NCBI RefSeq assembly: GCF_005250615.1
Contig: NZ_SULM01000008.1
Location: 248,001-312,000 of the forward strand
From: Pseudomonas rhizoryzae
GTDB lineage: Bacteria > Pseudomonadota > Gammaproteobacteria > Pseudomonadales > Pseudomonadaceae
Direction of reading: 5' to 3'
DNA: 64,000 nucleotides
Below the pieces are notes generated by a model. The model was not told the origin of the DNA, ran no database searches, and worked only from the letters and a program-made list of their open reading frames with translations. The first letter of the stretch is position 1. Each line of letters starts with the position of its first letter. Below, one piece after another: positions 26,080 through 35,424 of this stretch. The translations under genes and the position numbers were made by a program.

Positions 26080-26383
26080 GTCATCCTTGTCATGACCGTG
26101 AAATGTCCGACTCAGACGCCTTCGCGACCCGGAAGGTTCAGTGCCGCTTGGCTGAGAGGCGACGATTTCTGCATGCCGGTGAGTGAAGTTTGTCGCGATC
26201 TCGCTGGGTGAGCCGGAATCTGGCCCGTTCAGGCGTTCATCCCATCAACGGGTCAGTAGCTTTTCCACCCCCGCATCGCGCTGCCTGCTGTGGATAAAGC
26301 CGCACCACCGCCCATCCATCCCTTGCCTTTGACGCCCGTAGCCGGCTGCGGCAGAGTGCGCGCCCTTTTGTGGTGCGGAGTCG
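26080..26383. other. intergenic region without recognised content
   Basis: About 300 bp between the divergent 96-residue ORF and the antiporter gene. It should hold both promoters. I see no repeat, RNA or operator that I would defend. Confidence 0.4.
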
Positions 26384-27706
26384 GTGATGAATGCGGTGGT
26401 GGTAGCGGTGGGGCTCATGTTGGTGCTGAGTCTCGCCCGGGTACATGTGGTAGTGGCGATGATCGCCGGAGCGGTCGCCGGCGGGCTGGTGGGCGGACTC
26501 GGGCTGGAGGGTACCCTGCTGGCCTTCAACGCCGGCCTCGGCAACGGTGCCAAGGTGGCGCTTTCCTATGCGCTGCTGGGCGCCTTCGCCGTGGCCATCA
26601 GCCAGTCAGGTCTAGCGCACATGCTGGCCGACCGGGCGCTGGCGCTGATGGAGCGGCAGGCCGCCCAGGACGGCCGTTCGTTGCGCTGGGCCCTGCTCGG
26701 GTTGCTCTTGGCGGTGTCCATCGCCTCGCAGAACATCCTGCCCATCCACATCGCCTTCATCCCGCTGCTGGTGTCGCCGCTGCTCTATGTGCTGACGCGC
26801 CTGGAGCTGGACCGGCGACGGCTGTCCTGCGTCCTGACCTTCGGCCTGATCGCCCCCTACATGTTCCTGCCGGTGGGCTTCGGCAGCCTCTATCTGCACG
26901 ACATCCTCTTGGTCAGCGTTTCGCGTGCCGGGGTGGACGTCAGCGGCGTGGACCCCAGTCGCGCCATGCTGCTGCCGGCGCTGGGCATGGTGGTCGGGCT
27001 GCTGCTGGCGGTGTCTGTCAGCTATCGCCGGCCGCGTCGCTACGACCTGAGCCTGGTGGCCCGCACCGAGCGCGCCGACCGGCCCTACAACGGCCGCACC
27101 CTGGCGGTGGCGCTGATCGCCGTGGTCGCCGCCTTCGGCGTGCAGCTCTGGCTGGATTCCATGATCCTCGGCGCCCTGGTCGGCTTCGTGGTCTTCACCG
27201 CCACCGGAGTGGTGCGCTGGCGCGAGGCGGACGACCTGTTCAGCGAGGGCGCGAAGATGATGGCGGTGATCGGCTTCATCATGCTCACCGCCGGCGGCTT
27301 CGCCGAGGTGCTGACCGCCACCGGCCAGATCAAGGACCTGGCCGCCACCGCCGCCGGGTTGATCGGCCACAACCGCGCCCTGGGCGCCTTGCTGCTGCTC
27401 CTGCTCGGCATGCTGGTGACTCTCGGGATCGGCTCGTCCTTCTCCAGCGTGCCCATCCTCGCCGCCATCCTCGGCCCGCTGTGCCTGCACCTGGGCTTCT
27501 CGCCCCTGGCCATCGTCTGCCTGATCGGCACCGCCGGCGCCCTGGGCGACTCCGGCTCGCCGGCTTCGGACTCCACCCTTGGCCCCACCTCCGGCCTCAA
27601 TGTGGACGGCCAGCACAGCCACATCTGGGACACCGTGGTGCCGTCCTTCCTGCACTTCAGCCTGCCGATGCTGGTGTTCGGCTGGGCAGCGGTGCTGTGG
27701 CTGTAA
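26384..27706 (+). CDS. Na+/H+ antiporter family protein (COG2056/YuiF type)
   Basis: A 440-residue protein with about 11-12 membrane helices. Motifs such as SQNILPIHIAFIPLL, GLIAPYMFLPVGFGSLYLHDIL and GTAGALGDSGSPASDSTLGPTSGLN place it in the ion transporter superfamily branch of putative Na+/H+ antiporters. It starts with GTG-ATG, so 26384 and 26387 are equally good. The next gene is a GNAT 69 bp downstream on the same strand. The real substrate may be an amino acid or organic acid rather than Na+. Confidence 0.85.
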   Translation: MMNAVVVAVGLMLVLSLARVHVVVAMIAGAVAGGLVGGLGLEGTLLAFNAGLGNGAKVALSYALLGAFAVAISQSGLAHMLADRALALMERQAAQDGRSLRWALLGLLLAVSIASQNILPIHIAFIPLLVSPLLYVLTRLELDRRRLSCVLTFGLIAPYMFLPVGFGSLYLHDILLVSVSRAGVDVSGVDPSRAMLLPALGMVVGLLLAVSVSYRRPRRYDLSLVARTERADRPYNGRTLAVALIAVVAAFGVQLWLDSMILGALVGFVVFTATGVVRWREADDLFSEGAKMMAVIGFIMLTAGGFAEVLTATGQIKDLAATAAGLIGHNRALGALLLLLLGMLVTLGIGSSFSSVPILAAILGPLCLHLGFSPLAIVCLIGTAGALGDSGSPASDSTLGPTSGLNVDGQHSHIWDTVVPSFLHFSLPMLVFGWAAVLWL

Positions 27707-27775
27707 CCGACCGTTGCCGAGCGGGCGCAAAGCGGCGGCGGCGTGGGTCCAAAGTGGACTGCCAAGGAGCCGCCG

Positions 27776-28717
27776 ATGTCCGTCCCCGCCTTTCGTCTCG
27801 ACCCCCTCACCGCCGCCGACCTGCCCGCCGCCACCGAGGTGGTCCGCCTGGCCTTCGCCACCTGGATGGGCGCCGCCGAGCCGGGGGAGTTCTGGAACGA
27901 CCGGGACTATGTGCGCAGTCGCTTCGCCGCGCCCCATACCGCCTGGTTCAAGGCGCGGGACGGTGAGCGGCTGGTCGGTGTGGTCTGCGTGACCCGCTGG
28001 GACCGCCACGGGATCCTCGGACCGCTGGCGGTGCATCCCGACTACTGGGACGCCAAGGTGGCCAAGGCGCTGATGGGCGCGGCGGTGGCACAACTCGATG
28101 CCTGGCAGTTGGTCCATGCCGGCCTGTTCACCTTTCCCGACAGCCCGCGCCACCTGGGGCTCTACCAGGGCTTCGGCTTTTGGCCACGTACCCTGACGGC
28201 GGTGATGGCGCGCCCCGTGCAGCCATGCGCGCTACCACCCGCCCACAGATTTTCCCTGGCCGCCGAGCCTGCCGCGCTCTTGGCGGCCTGCGCGGAGCTG
28301 GGCCAGGCCAATGCCCCCGGCCTCGACGTCTCCGCCGAAATGGCGGCGGTACAGGAGCAACAACTGGGCGAGAGTCTGGTGCTGCGGGATGCAGAGGGGC
28401 GGGCGGAAGGCTTCGCCGTCTGCCATTTCGGCCCGCGCAGTGAGGCGGGGGCCGGGGTGTGCTATGTGAAATGCGCAGCTGTCCGGCCGGGTCCTGGCGT
28501 CGAAGACCGCTTCGCCCGCCTGATCGCCGCCTGCGATGGCCTGGCGCGGCAGCAGGGCCAGCAGCGGCTGCTGGCCGGAGTCAACACCGCACGCCTGGGT
28601 GCTTACCAGTGGCTGCTGGCCGCAGGTTTTCGCAGCGAGATCCTTGGCATCACCCTGCACCGGGGCGATGCCCATTACGACCGTCCCGAGGTCTGGCTGC
28701 TGGACGATTGGCGCTGA
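27776..28717 (+). CDS. GNAT-family N-acetyltransferase
   Basis: A 313-residue protein with an N-terminal GNAT domain (about 5-150; LTAADLPAATEVVRLAF, then GILGPLAVHPDYWDAKVAKALMGAAV as the acetyl-CoA-binding region and LGLYQGFGFWPRT at the end). The C-terminal half (VCYVKCAAVRPGPGVEDRFARLIAACDGLARQQGQ...GAYQWLLAAGFRSE) looks like a second, degenerate GNAT fold. A CAAGGAG ribosome site lies before the ATG at 27776. The acceptor substrate is unknown. Confidence 0.85.
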   Translation: MSVPAFRLDPLTAADLPAATEVVRLAFATWMGAAEPGEFWNDRDYVRSRFAAPHTAWFKARDGERLVGVVCVTRWDRHGILGPLAVHPDYWDAKVAKALMGAAVAQLDAWQLVHAGLFTFPDSPRHLGLYQGFGFWPRTLTAVMARPVQPCALPPAHRFSLAAEPAALLAACAELGQANAPGLDVSAEMAAVQEQQLGESLVLRDAEGRAEGFAVCHFGPRSEAGAGVCYVKCAAVRPGPGVEDRFARLIAACDGLARQQGQQRLLAGVNTARLGAYQWLLAAGFRSEILGITLHRGDAHYDRPEVWLLDDWR

Positions 28718-28843
28718 TCGCGCGAGCCCTCCTGCGACCAAAAAAGCTCTAGAACGCACTCAAGAGCGAAGCGGCGCGGCCGATACGCTGCACTCGGTCG
28801 CGTGCAGTCCTTGCCGCGACTCACCCTTCCCGAGGATTCCTTC

Positions 28844-30157
28844 ATGGCGTTGCTCAAACACTACTCGATCATGCGTGCGCTGAGGGTATTGGCCGAGGCC
28901 ACCGAGCAGGCCACACCGCTGTCCAATACCAGCGCCTACCAGGGGACCGCCACGCTGGCGCGCCTGGCCAGCGGTATCCAGGGATTGCTGGCGCAGCAGC
29001 ACGAACTGGAGCAACAGGTGCAGGCCTTGAGCCAGGACAACGCGGCCCTGACCGCCCGGGTGGCCGACAGCGAAGCCCAGGCCAGAAGGCTGGGTACCCG
29101 CTTCGAACTGGTCAGCCAGGGCTCCAGCGAGGGCCTGTGGGACATGGAAGTAGTGGCCGGCGACCCGGTCAATCCGCGCAACGCCTTCTGGTGGTCGGAT
29201 CAGTTCCGCGCCATGTTGGGCTTTCGCGATGAAAGCGACTTCCCCAGCGAACTGGGCAGCTGGGCCAAGCGCCTGCATCCCGAGGACAGTGCCTGGGTAC
29301 TGGATGCCTTCGCCGCGCACATGAAGGATCGCACCGGCCAGACGCCCTTCGACGTGCAATACCGCATCGCCCTGAAATCCGGCGAGTACCGTTGGGTGAG
29401 GGCCACGGGTGCCACCCTGCGCGACGAGCGTGGGGTGCCCGTGCGCGTCGCCGGTTCGCTGCGCGACATCCATGACCAGCGCCTGCGCGACCAGGAACTC
29501 GACGTCACCCTGACCCGGTTCGAGCTGGCGCGGGAGATGCTCAACGATGGCCTCTGGGACATGGAGGTAATCGCCGGCGATCCCATCAATCCCAAGAATC
29601 CCTTCTGGTGGTCGCCGCAATTCCGCCGGCTGCTCGGCTACGAAACCCTGCAGGAATTCCCCGATGTGCTGGACAGCTGGGCGTCGCGCCTCTATCCGGA
29701 AGACCGCGAACGGGTGCTGGAGGCCTTCGCCGCCCACCTCAACGACCGGACCGGCCGCACCGGCTTCGACGTCACCTATCGCCTGGTGCTGAAGAGCAAC
29801 GAGGTGCGCTGGTTCCGCGCCCGCGGCCAGACCCGGCGCGCCGCCGATGGCACGCCGCTACGGGTGGTGGGTGCCCTCGCCGATGTCCACGCCACCCACG
29901 AGCAGGAAGCCCTGCGTGAGGCCCAGGAAGCCCAGCACCGCACCATGGAAGACAACCTGCACAAGGTGACCGAGATCGTCGGCTCCATCCAGGGTATCGC
30001 CGCCCAGACCAACCTGCTGGCACTCAACGCGGCCATCGAGGCGGCCCGGGCTGGCGAGGCAGGACGGGGTTTCGCCGTGGTGGCGGACGAAGTACGGAAA
30101 TTGGCGACCCGTACTTCCGAGGCGACGCAGCGCGCAGCCGACATGATCCGCAAATAG
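28844..30157 (+). CDS. soluble PAS-PAS methyl-accepting chemotaxis-like protein
   Basis: A 437-residue protein with no membrane segment. Residues 30-80 are coiled coil, followed by two PAS/PAC modules that are clearly duplicates (about 85-210 and 215-345; both contain GLWDMEV.AGDP.NP.N.FWWS). The C-terminal ~90 residues hold only the tip of the MCP hairpin ([20 protein letters not shown]...[22 protein letters not shown]) and stop about 20 residues later. The layout resembles BdlA, the PAS-PAS-MCP biofilm-dispersion protein of P. aeruginosa. The start at 28844 (MALLKHYS) is preferred over 28802. Confidence 0.88.
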   Translation: MALLKHYSIMRALRVLAEATEQATPLSNTSAYQGTATLARLASGIQGLLAQQHELEQQVQALSQDNAALTARVADSEAQARRLGTRFELVSQGSSEGLWDMEVVAGDPVNPRNAFWWSDQFRAMLGFRDESDFPSELGSWAKRLHPEDSAWVLDAFAAHMKDRTGQTPFDVQYRIALKSGEYRWVRATGATLRDERGVPVRVAGSLRDIHDQRLRDQELDVTLTRFELAREMLNDGLWDMEVIAGDPINPKNPFWWSPQFRRLLGYETLQEFPDVLDSWASRLYPEDRERVLEAFAAHLNDRTGRTGFDVTYRLVLKSNEVRWFRARGQTRRAADGTPLRVVGALADVHATHEQEALREAQEAQHRTMEDNLHKVTEIVGSIQGIAAQTNLLALNAAIEAARAGEAGRGFAVVADEVRKLATRTSEATQRAADMIRK

Positions 30158-30169
30158 CGGGATGTGGCC

Positions 30170-30394
30170 TCAGGCGTTGTCTGAGGTCGCCTTCTTGCGC
30201 GAGCGGCTGCGCGGCTTGGGCGCTGGCGGGGCGACGCTGCTCTGGATGCCGCCGACCTGGGTCAGGTTGTCGTCGGGTTGGTCTTCCAGTTCGCGATTGG
30301 CGCGAAACCAGTGTTCGAAATCCTGGCCGTGCGGACGGCCTTCGCGTTCCCAGATTTCATAGGCGCGTTGGCGGATACGTTCTTCGAGGCTCAT
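30170..30394 (-). CDS. DUF2934 small protein
   Basis: A 74-residue protein, MSLEERIRQRAYEIWEREGRPHGQDFEHWFRAN..., matching DUF2934 (the helix RIRQRAYEIWEREGRP-x-D-HW is its signature). The C-terminal third is basic and disordered. It is convergent with the PAS-PAS gene, 12 bp apart. Function unknown. Confidence 0.82.
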   Translation of the reverse strand: MSLEERIRQRAYEIWEREGRPHGQDFEHWFRANRELEDQPDDNLTQVGGIQSSVAPPAPKPRSRSRKKATSDNA

Positions 30395-30569
30395 GGCGAA
30401 TGGCTCCAGACAAAGTTCAGGGGAATAGGCGGTAGAGCCATTCCTACCCTGACTAGGCTGGCAGCGTTGGCAAAAGTTTCTCCGTGGGCAGCGGGCGCCA
30501 AGCAGGCGCTGCCGCTTATTGGGCTCTGGATGGCGGCTTCTGGCCGGGTGACCGTTCGTCGGCAGCCGC

Positions 30570-31397
30570 CTAGCCGTGCCAGGCGCGTCGATAGGCACCA
30601 GGTGCCACGCCGTAGGCCTGCTTGAATTGGCGATTGAGATGGCTCTGGTCGGCGAAGCCCAGGTGCAAGGCCACCTCCAACGGCGCCCGGCCGGCACGCA
30701 ACAGGCCCTGGGCGCGGGTCAGGCGTTGTTGCTTGAGCCAGGCATGGGGTGGCAGACCGGTCGCGCGGCGGAACACCCGCAGGAAATGAAAGGGCGACAG
30801 CCCCACCGCCTGGGCCAGTTCTTCGAGACTGGGCGGTTGTTGCAACTGCTGGCCAAGCAATTCGCGGGCGCGTTGCACCGCGAGGGGCTCACGCCCCGCT
30901 TCCGGTAGGGCGCCGAGACGTGCGTGACGGCCGAACAGCAGCAGCAAGGCCTCGCGCCAGGCGCTCTGTTGCTCCAGCGCCTCGGCGCCAAGGTCGGCCA
31001 ATTGATGCAGTTGGCTGAAGGCCGCGCTGACCTGGGGATTGTGCAGCACGCTGGTGGCGAAGGCCGGGGTGGCGTGCAGGGGGCGGTCCAGCTCGGCGAA
31101 TACCGGTGCCAGTTGCGCCAGGGTCGGATAGAAGCCGCGATACTGCCAGCCCTCCGCCACCGCCGTGGCGCCAGTGTGCAACTCGTCCGGATTGATCAGC
31201 ACCATGCTGCCTGTCGCCGCCAGGTGCTCGGCGCCGCGGTGGCGAAAGCGTTGGGCGCCGCGCTCGATCACGGTGAAGACGTAGCCTTCGTGCACATGGG
31301 GCGCGAAGCGCTGGTGGCGATACCGGGCGTGCAGCAGCTCGACGCCGCCCAAACCGCGGGCCGACCAGAGGCGGGCGTTTTCTTGTTGTCCGTTCAT
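30570..31397 (-). CDS. AraC-family transcriptional regulator
   Basis: A 275-residue regulator with an N-terminal cupin-like sensor (about 10-110, HQRFAPHVHEGYVFTVIERG) and a C-terminal AraC double HTH (about 175-272, SLEELAQAVGLSPFHFLRVFRRATGLPPHAWLKQQRL). It lies 44 bp downstream of azlC-azlD on the same strand. AraC regulators of this type are often encoded with branched-chain amino-acid exporters, and it may control azlCD. Confidence 0.9.
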   Translation of the reverse strand: MNGQQENARLWSARGLGGVELLHARYRHQRFAPHVHEGYVFTVIERGAQRFRHRGAEHLAATGSMVLINPDELHTGATAVAEGWQYRGFYPTLAQLAPVFAELDRPLHATPAFATSVLHNPQVSAAFSQLHQLADLGAEALEQQSAWREALLLLFGRHARLGALPEAGREPLAVQRARELLGQQLQQPPSLEELAQAVGLSPFHFLRVFRRATGLPPHAWLKQQRLTRAQGLLRAGRAPLEVALHLGFADQSHLNRQFKQAYGVAPGAYRRAWHG

Positions 31398-31441
31398 GGG
31401 GCTCTCTAGGCACCGAGCGTGCCGGGTTCCACCTTAGCGCG

Positions 31442-31753
31442 CTAGAGCAACCAACGCAGCAGATAGAACACCCCCATGCTCAGCACCACCGTGGTCAGCA
31501 CTCGCCGTGTCCAGAGCATCAGCCCCACGGCCGCCAGGCCGGCCAGCAGATAGGGACTGAGCAGAGTGGCGGTCAGGGAGGCGTCGCCCGAGATCAGGAT
31601 GGGTCCACAGATGGCAGTGAGCATCCCCGGCACGGCGAATTCCAGGAAGGTGCGCAGGTTACGTCCCAGGCGCAACGGCAGGCGCGGTTCGAGGAAGACA
31701 TAGCGGTTGAAGAACACCAGGGCGGCCATGCCGAGCACGGTGGCGAGGATCAC
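31442..31753 (-). CDS. azlD: branched-chain amino acid exporter subunit AzlD
   Basis: A 103-residue, three- to four-helix membrane protein (LATVLGMAALVFFNRYVFL..., FAVPGMLTAICGPILIS, VLTTVVLSMGVFYLLRWLL) matching AzlD, the small subunit of the AzlCD exporter. It starts with a GTG that overlaps the azlC stop (GTGA), which identifies the start inside a much longer open frame. Confidence 0.85.
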   Translation of the reverse strand: MILATVLGMAALVFFNRYVFLEPRLPLRLGRNLRTFLEFAVPGMLTAICGPILISGDASLTATLLSPYLLAGLAAVGLMLWTRRVLTTVVLSMGVFYLLRWLL

Positions 31754-32442
31754 GACAGACGCTCCCGCAACCGGCGCACCAGGAAGCCCACGCTCATCCC
31801 CGCCAGGCCGCCCAGCACCAGGGCGCCCTGCCAGTGCAGTTGGTGGAGCCACACCGAGACCAGCAAGGCGGTGATCACGCAGGCGATGGTGGCCAGGTCC
31901 CGTACCAGCGGCACCACCAGGGCGATGAAGGTGGCGGCGATGGAAAAGTCCAGGCCCAGGGCGCCCAGGCTCGGCAGCACCCGGCCCAGCAGCAGGCCGG
32001 CGAGAGTGAATAGATTCCACAGCAGATAGAAGCTCAGCCCCATCCCCAGAGCGCGCCAGCGATCGAAGCCCGCCGGTTGCTCGGCATGGTTCAGGGCGAA
32101 GAATTCATCGGTGAGCAGGAAGCCGAAGCCCAGTCGCCAGGGCAGTGGCTGCGGTGCCAGCACCCGTCTCATATGCAAGCCATAGAGCAGGTGCTGGGAG
32201 GTCAGCAGCAGGGTGGTCAGCAGGATGGCCGCCAGGCCCGCGCCGGCCTTGAGCATGCCCAGGGCCACCAGTTGCGCGGCCCCGGCGAATACCAGCAGGG
32301 AAAAGGCCTGGCCTTCCCATACGCTGAGGCCGGTCTCGATGGCCAGGGCACCGACCAGGATGCCCCAGGGCGCACAGGCCAGCGACAGCGGCATGATCTG
32401 CCAGGCACCTTGGAGGAAGGCGCGGCGACGGGAAGCGGACAT
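31750..32442 (-). CDS. azlC: branched-chain amino acid exporter subunit AzlC
   Basis: A 230-residue inner-membrane protein of the AzlC/YgaZ family, about 5-6 helices (IMPLSLACAPWGILVGALAIETGLSVWEGQAFSLLVFAGAAQLVALGML, then LLYGLHMR..L and FLLTDEFFALN). The start is placed at the ATG at 32442 (MSASRRRAFLQG), with GGAG upstream; a TTG at 32460 is possible. It pairs with azlD and the AraC regulator that follows. Confidence 0.88.
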   Translation of the reverse strand: MSASRRRAFLQGAWQIMPLSLACAPWGILVGALAIETGLSVWEGQAFSLLVFAGAAQLVALGMLKAGAGLAAILLTTLLLTSQHLLYGLHMRRVLAPQPLPWRLGFGFLLTDEFFALNHAEQPAGFDRWRALGMGLSFYLLWNLFTLAGLLLGRVLPSLGALGLDFSIAATFIALVVPLVRDLATIACVITALLVSVWLHQLHWQGALVLGGLAGMSVGFLVRRLRERLS

Positions 32443-32513
32443 CGGCAAGGCTCCGGGCAACGGGGGAGCCAGCGTGCCCGATCACCGCGGGCAGTGTCTT
32501 GAATGTTCTTGCG

Positions 32514-33305
32514 CTATCGCTCCAACAGGGCGAACAACTCCAGGTACTGCTTGGTCAGCTTGTGGCCTGGGTCCAGGTGGATCAGCGGGCGATGCTGCTG
32601 GTGGGATTCGCGCATCTTCACCGAGGCCATCAGCGGCGCCGCCAGCACCGGCAGGTCGCGCGCCTGGAGTTCTTCGATCAGCTGGCGCGGAGTGCTGGCC
32701 TGGGCGTGGTACTGGTTGATGACGATGCCTTCGACGCTGAGGTGCTCATTGTAGTCCTCGCGGATTTCCTCCAGCTCTTCGATCAGGTCGTACAGCGCCT
32801 GCTGGGCGAAGACATCGCAGTCGAAGGGGATCAGGCAGCGGTCGGCGGCGATCAGCGCCGAGATACTGTAGAAGTTCAGCGCCGGCGGGGTGTCCAGGTA
32901 GATGCGGTCGTAGTCTTCGCCGAGTTTTTCCAGGTACTTGGCCAGCTTCTGGATCTTGTACTTGGACTCCAGCTTGAATTGCAGCTCGGTCAGCTCGCCG
33001 GACGCGGCGATCAGGTCCAGGTTGGGCCAGGCGGTGGCGTGGATATTGGCTTGGGCCTTCTTGCCACCACTCAAGGTCTGCTTGAAGAAGTCGGCGATAC
33101 CGTGGGGCAGGTCTTCACCCACCTGGCCGGTGAGGTACTGGCTGGAATTGGCCTGGGGATCGAGATCCACCAGCAGGGTGCGATAGCCCTCGTGGGCGCT
33201 GATGGCCGCCAGGTTGCAGGCGATGCTGGACTTGCCGACGCCGCCCTTCTTGTTGAAGACCACGCGGCATAGGGCCTGACCGGAAGGAGAGCTGTGTGCG
33301 TTCAT
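32514..33305 (-). CDS. orphan ParA-family ATPase
   Basis: A 263-residue P-loop ATPase with the deviant Walker [10 protein letters not shown] (near residue 19), Walker A' [12 protein letters not shown] and Walker [13 protein letters not shown]. These are the hallmarks of ParA/Soj/MinD-type positioning ATPases. No parB-like or cargo gene adjoins it, and no replication gene is near, so it is a chromosomal orphan. The ATG at 33305 (MNAHSSPSG) is supported by the sequence before it being out of character. The cargo is unknown. Confidence 0.9.
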   Translation of the reverse strand: MNAHSSPSGQALCRVVFNKKGGVGKSSIACNLAAISAHEGYRTLLVDLDPQANSSQYLTGQVGEDLPHGIADFFKQTLSGGKKAQANIHATAWPNLDLIAASGELTELQFKLESKYKIQKLAKYLEKLGEDYDRIYLDTPPALNFYSISALIAADRCLIPFDCDVFAQQALYDLIEELEEIREDYNEHLSVEGIVINQYHAQASTPRQLIEELQARDLPVLAAPLMASVKMRESHQQHRPLIHLDPGHKLTKQYLELFALLER

Positions 33306-33435
33306 GGAGTCGTCCCGACAGAAGTGGAAAGCCAGGGGCGCGAAGCCCAAGCGACCGCTTTGCTTATACCGAAACGCCACGGTCGGACGATGACGAATTT
33401 ATGGCCATTGCATGACATTCGTATGACGAGATTGG

Positions 33436-33572
33436 CTCTGTACGAAAAGCAGCCGAGCGAAGGTCAGGCGAGGCGGAAAACGCTGAGGAAGCGCAGTTTA
33501 CGAGTGGTAAATGAGCATTCCGAAGCGTTTTCCAACGATGCATCACCGAGCGCAGGCGCTTTTCGTACAGAG
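33436..33572. repeat. palindromic dispersed element, copy B
   Basis: A 137-bp imperfect palindrome bounded by CTCTGTACGAAAAGC and its exact complement GCTTTTCGTACAGAG. It is the reverse orientation of copy C and matches it closely along its whole length, with the paired stem GGAAAACGC/GCGTTTTCC replaced in C by GAAAAAGGC/GCCTTTTTC. It lies between divergent parA-like and DUF1264 genes. Confidence 0.8.
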
Positions 33573-33643
33573 ACTAGCGCAGCGGTGGAACCTTGGCGCT
33601 GAGGCGGCCTTCGAATTCGGCACGCTCTCATCGAGAATCCGCC

Positions 33644-34438
33644 ATGACCGCCCTCCGGCTCCCCGCCCTGCTGCTGCTCGCCTGCACACCCCTGGCCCAG
33701 GCCGCCAACGACACCCGCTCGCCCGTCCCGGTGCCGGGTGCTCCCGCCCAGACCGACACTCGCGTCCTCGAAGCCGGCGCCGATCTGCTGCAGCGCAAGC
33801 CCCCCATCGCCGCCCTCAACACCTACCTGGACGGCTTCCACTTCTACAACGGCCATCCCAAGAGCCAGATGGAAGCCCATCACTATTGCAGCGTGCTGGG
33901 CGAAGAGATGTTCCAGTGCGTGATCTACGACGGCAACGTCGCCGAGGCCAAGTTGATGGGGGTCGAGTACATCATCAGCGAGCGGCTGTTCAAGACCCTG
34001 CCCGAGGCCGAGAAGGCGCTGTGGCACAGTCATGTCCACGAGGTGAAATCCGGCCAATTGATCGCACCGGGCGTGCCCCAGGTAGCCGAGCATCGCCTGA
34101 TGGACAAGCTGGTGCACACCTACGGCAAGACGTGGCACACCTGGCATACCGACCAGGACCTGGAACTGCCGCTCGGCGTCCCCCAGTTGATGATGGGCTT
34201 CACCGCCGACGGCCAGCTCGACCCCAAGCTGCTCGCCGAACGCGACCGCCGCCTGGGCGTGTCCAGCGCCGACACCAAGGCCGCCCGCGCCGACCTGCCA
34301 ACGCCCGCGGTCGCCCCCGGTGCCGACGCCTGGCAGCAGGGCAAGGTGATCCAGCTAGAGGACCCCACCGGCCAGTTGCATACCCACGATAGCGAGCACC
34401 GCGAAGCAGGCGTCAACGCCAGTTCGAACAAGCCGTGA
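33644..34438 (+). CDS. DUF1264 (OBAP-family) secreted protein
   Basis: A 264-residue protein with an N-terminal signal peptide (LRLPALLLLACTPLAQAA) and a DUF1264 body (LDGFHFYNGHPKSQMEAHHYCSVLGEEMFQCVIYDGN, VEYIISERLFKTLPEAEKALWHSHVHEVKSGQLIAPG). The family includes plant oil-body-associated proteins; its bacterial role is not known. The C-terminus after about 220 is Pro/Ala-rich and disordered. The ATG at 33644 is chosen because the frame upstream runs into repeat copy B. Confidence 0.82.
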   Translation: MTALRLPALLLLACTPLAQAANDTRSPVPVPGAPAQTDTRVLEAGADLLQRKPPIAALNTYLDGFHFYNGHPKSQMEAHHYCSVLGEEMFQCVIYDGNVAEAKLMGVEYIISERLFKTLPEAEKALWHSHVHEVKSGQLIAPGVPQVAEHRLMDKLVHTYGKTWHTWHTDQDLELPLGVPQLMMGFTADGQLDPKLLAERDRRLGVSSADTKAARADLPTPAVAPGADAWQQGKVIQLEDPTGQLHTHDSEHREAGVNASSNKP

Positions 34439-34451
34439 GGCGGATAGCCAT

Positions 34452-35297
34452 TCACGCCAACTTGATCGCCACCGCTCCGGCGACGATGGCCAGGCCGGCG
34501 CAGACTCGCCCCAGCGGCAGGGATTCACGCAACCAGACCACCCCGATCAGCAGGGCGAACAGCACGCTGGTCTCGCGCAACGCCGAGACCAGGCCGATAG
34601 GGGCCTGGGTGGTGGCGACGATCACCAGGCTGTAGGCCAGCATCGACATCACCCCGCCGGCCAGGCCGGCGCGCCAATGCGGCCCGAGGCCGACGAAGGC
34701 CTGGGCGCCGCGGGTCAGGCGCAGCACCAGGGCGGCCACCACGCCGTTCACCGCGAACAGCCAGAGGGCATAGGCCACGGCATCGCCACTGGCGCGGGCG
34801 CCGAGGGCGTCGGCCAGGGTGTAGCTGGCGATGAAGGCGCCGGTGGTGAAGGCGCAGACCAGCAGTGCCAGGCTCGGGGGCGTCCCGCGGCGGGCGCCCA
34901 GCAGCGCCATCAGCGCGAGCCCCGTCACCAGCAGACCCAGGCCGAGCAGCGCCGGCGGCGAGAGCGCTTCACCCAGGGCGAAGAAGGCCACGCCACTGAC
35001 CAGCAGCGGTGCGCTGCCACGGGACAGGGGATAGACCTGGCCCAGGTCGCCATAGCGATAGGCGCGGGCGAGAAAGGCGTTGTAGCCGATGTGCAGCAGG
35101 GCGGAGAGGGCGATCCAGAGCCAGGCCGCAGCGGGTGGGACGGCGACGAAGGGCAGTGCGAGCAGGGCGGCGCTGCCGGCACCGATCTGGATCAGGCTGG
35201 CGGTGAGAAAGCGGTCGAGACCGATCTTGAGCAGGGCGTTCCAGCCCGCGTGCAGCAGGGCGGCGAGCAGTACCAGGGCGAACAGGGGCGTAGTCAC
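34452..35297 (-). CDS. DMT-superfamily (EamA) transporter
   Basis: A 281-residue, ten-helix protein with two EamA repeats (about 5-135 and 145-280; ALLHAGWNALLKI, RGSAPLLVSGVAFFALGE, SALRETSVLFALLIGVVWLRESLPLGR). It starts with GTG at 35297 with a GGAGG ribosome site a few bases upstream. Members export amino acids, nucleosides or drugs; no substrate can be assigned here. It is convergent with the DUF1264 gene. Confidence 0.88.
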   Translation of the reverse strand: MTTPLFALVLLAALLHAGWNALLKIGLDRFLTASLIQIGAGSAALLALPFVAVPPAAAWLWIALSALLHIGYNAFLARAYRYGDLGQVYPLSRGSAPLLVSGVAFFALGEALSPPALLGLGLLVTGLALMALLGARRGTPPSLALLVCAFTTGAFIASYTLADALGARASGDAVAYALWLFAVNGVVAALVLRLTRGAQAFVGLGPHWRAGLAGGVMSMLAYSLVIVATTQAPIGLVSALRETSVLFALLIGVVWLRESLPLGRVCAGLAIVAGAVAIKLA

Positions 35298-35424
35298 TTG
35301 GCCTCCGGCCAGGCGGGTCCATTAGTCTAGTCGAAGGCGCCTGCCGCGGCTGCGCTCTTGGCGGCGGGACGCTGCACGCCGCACACTAGGGCGGTACTCC
35401 GCTACCGCGCCAGGATGGCTGCCC

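Noticed and set aside
32514..33305. ParA gene as a sign of an integrated plasmid
   Set aside because: No parB, rep, transfer or att-like sequence accompanies it.
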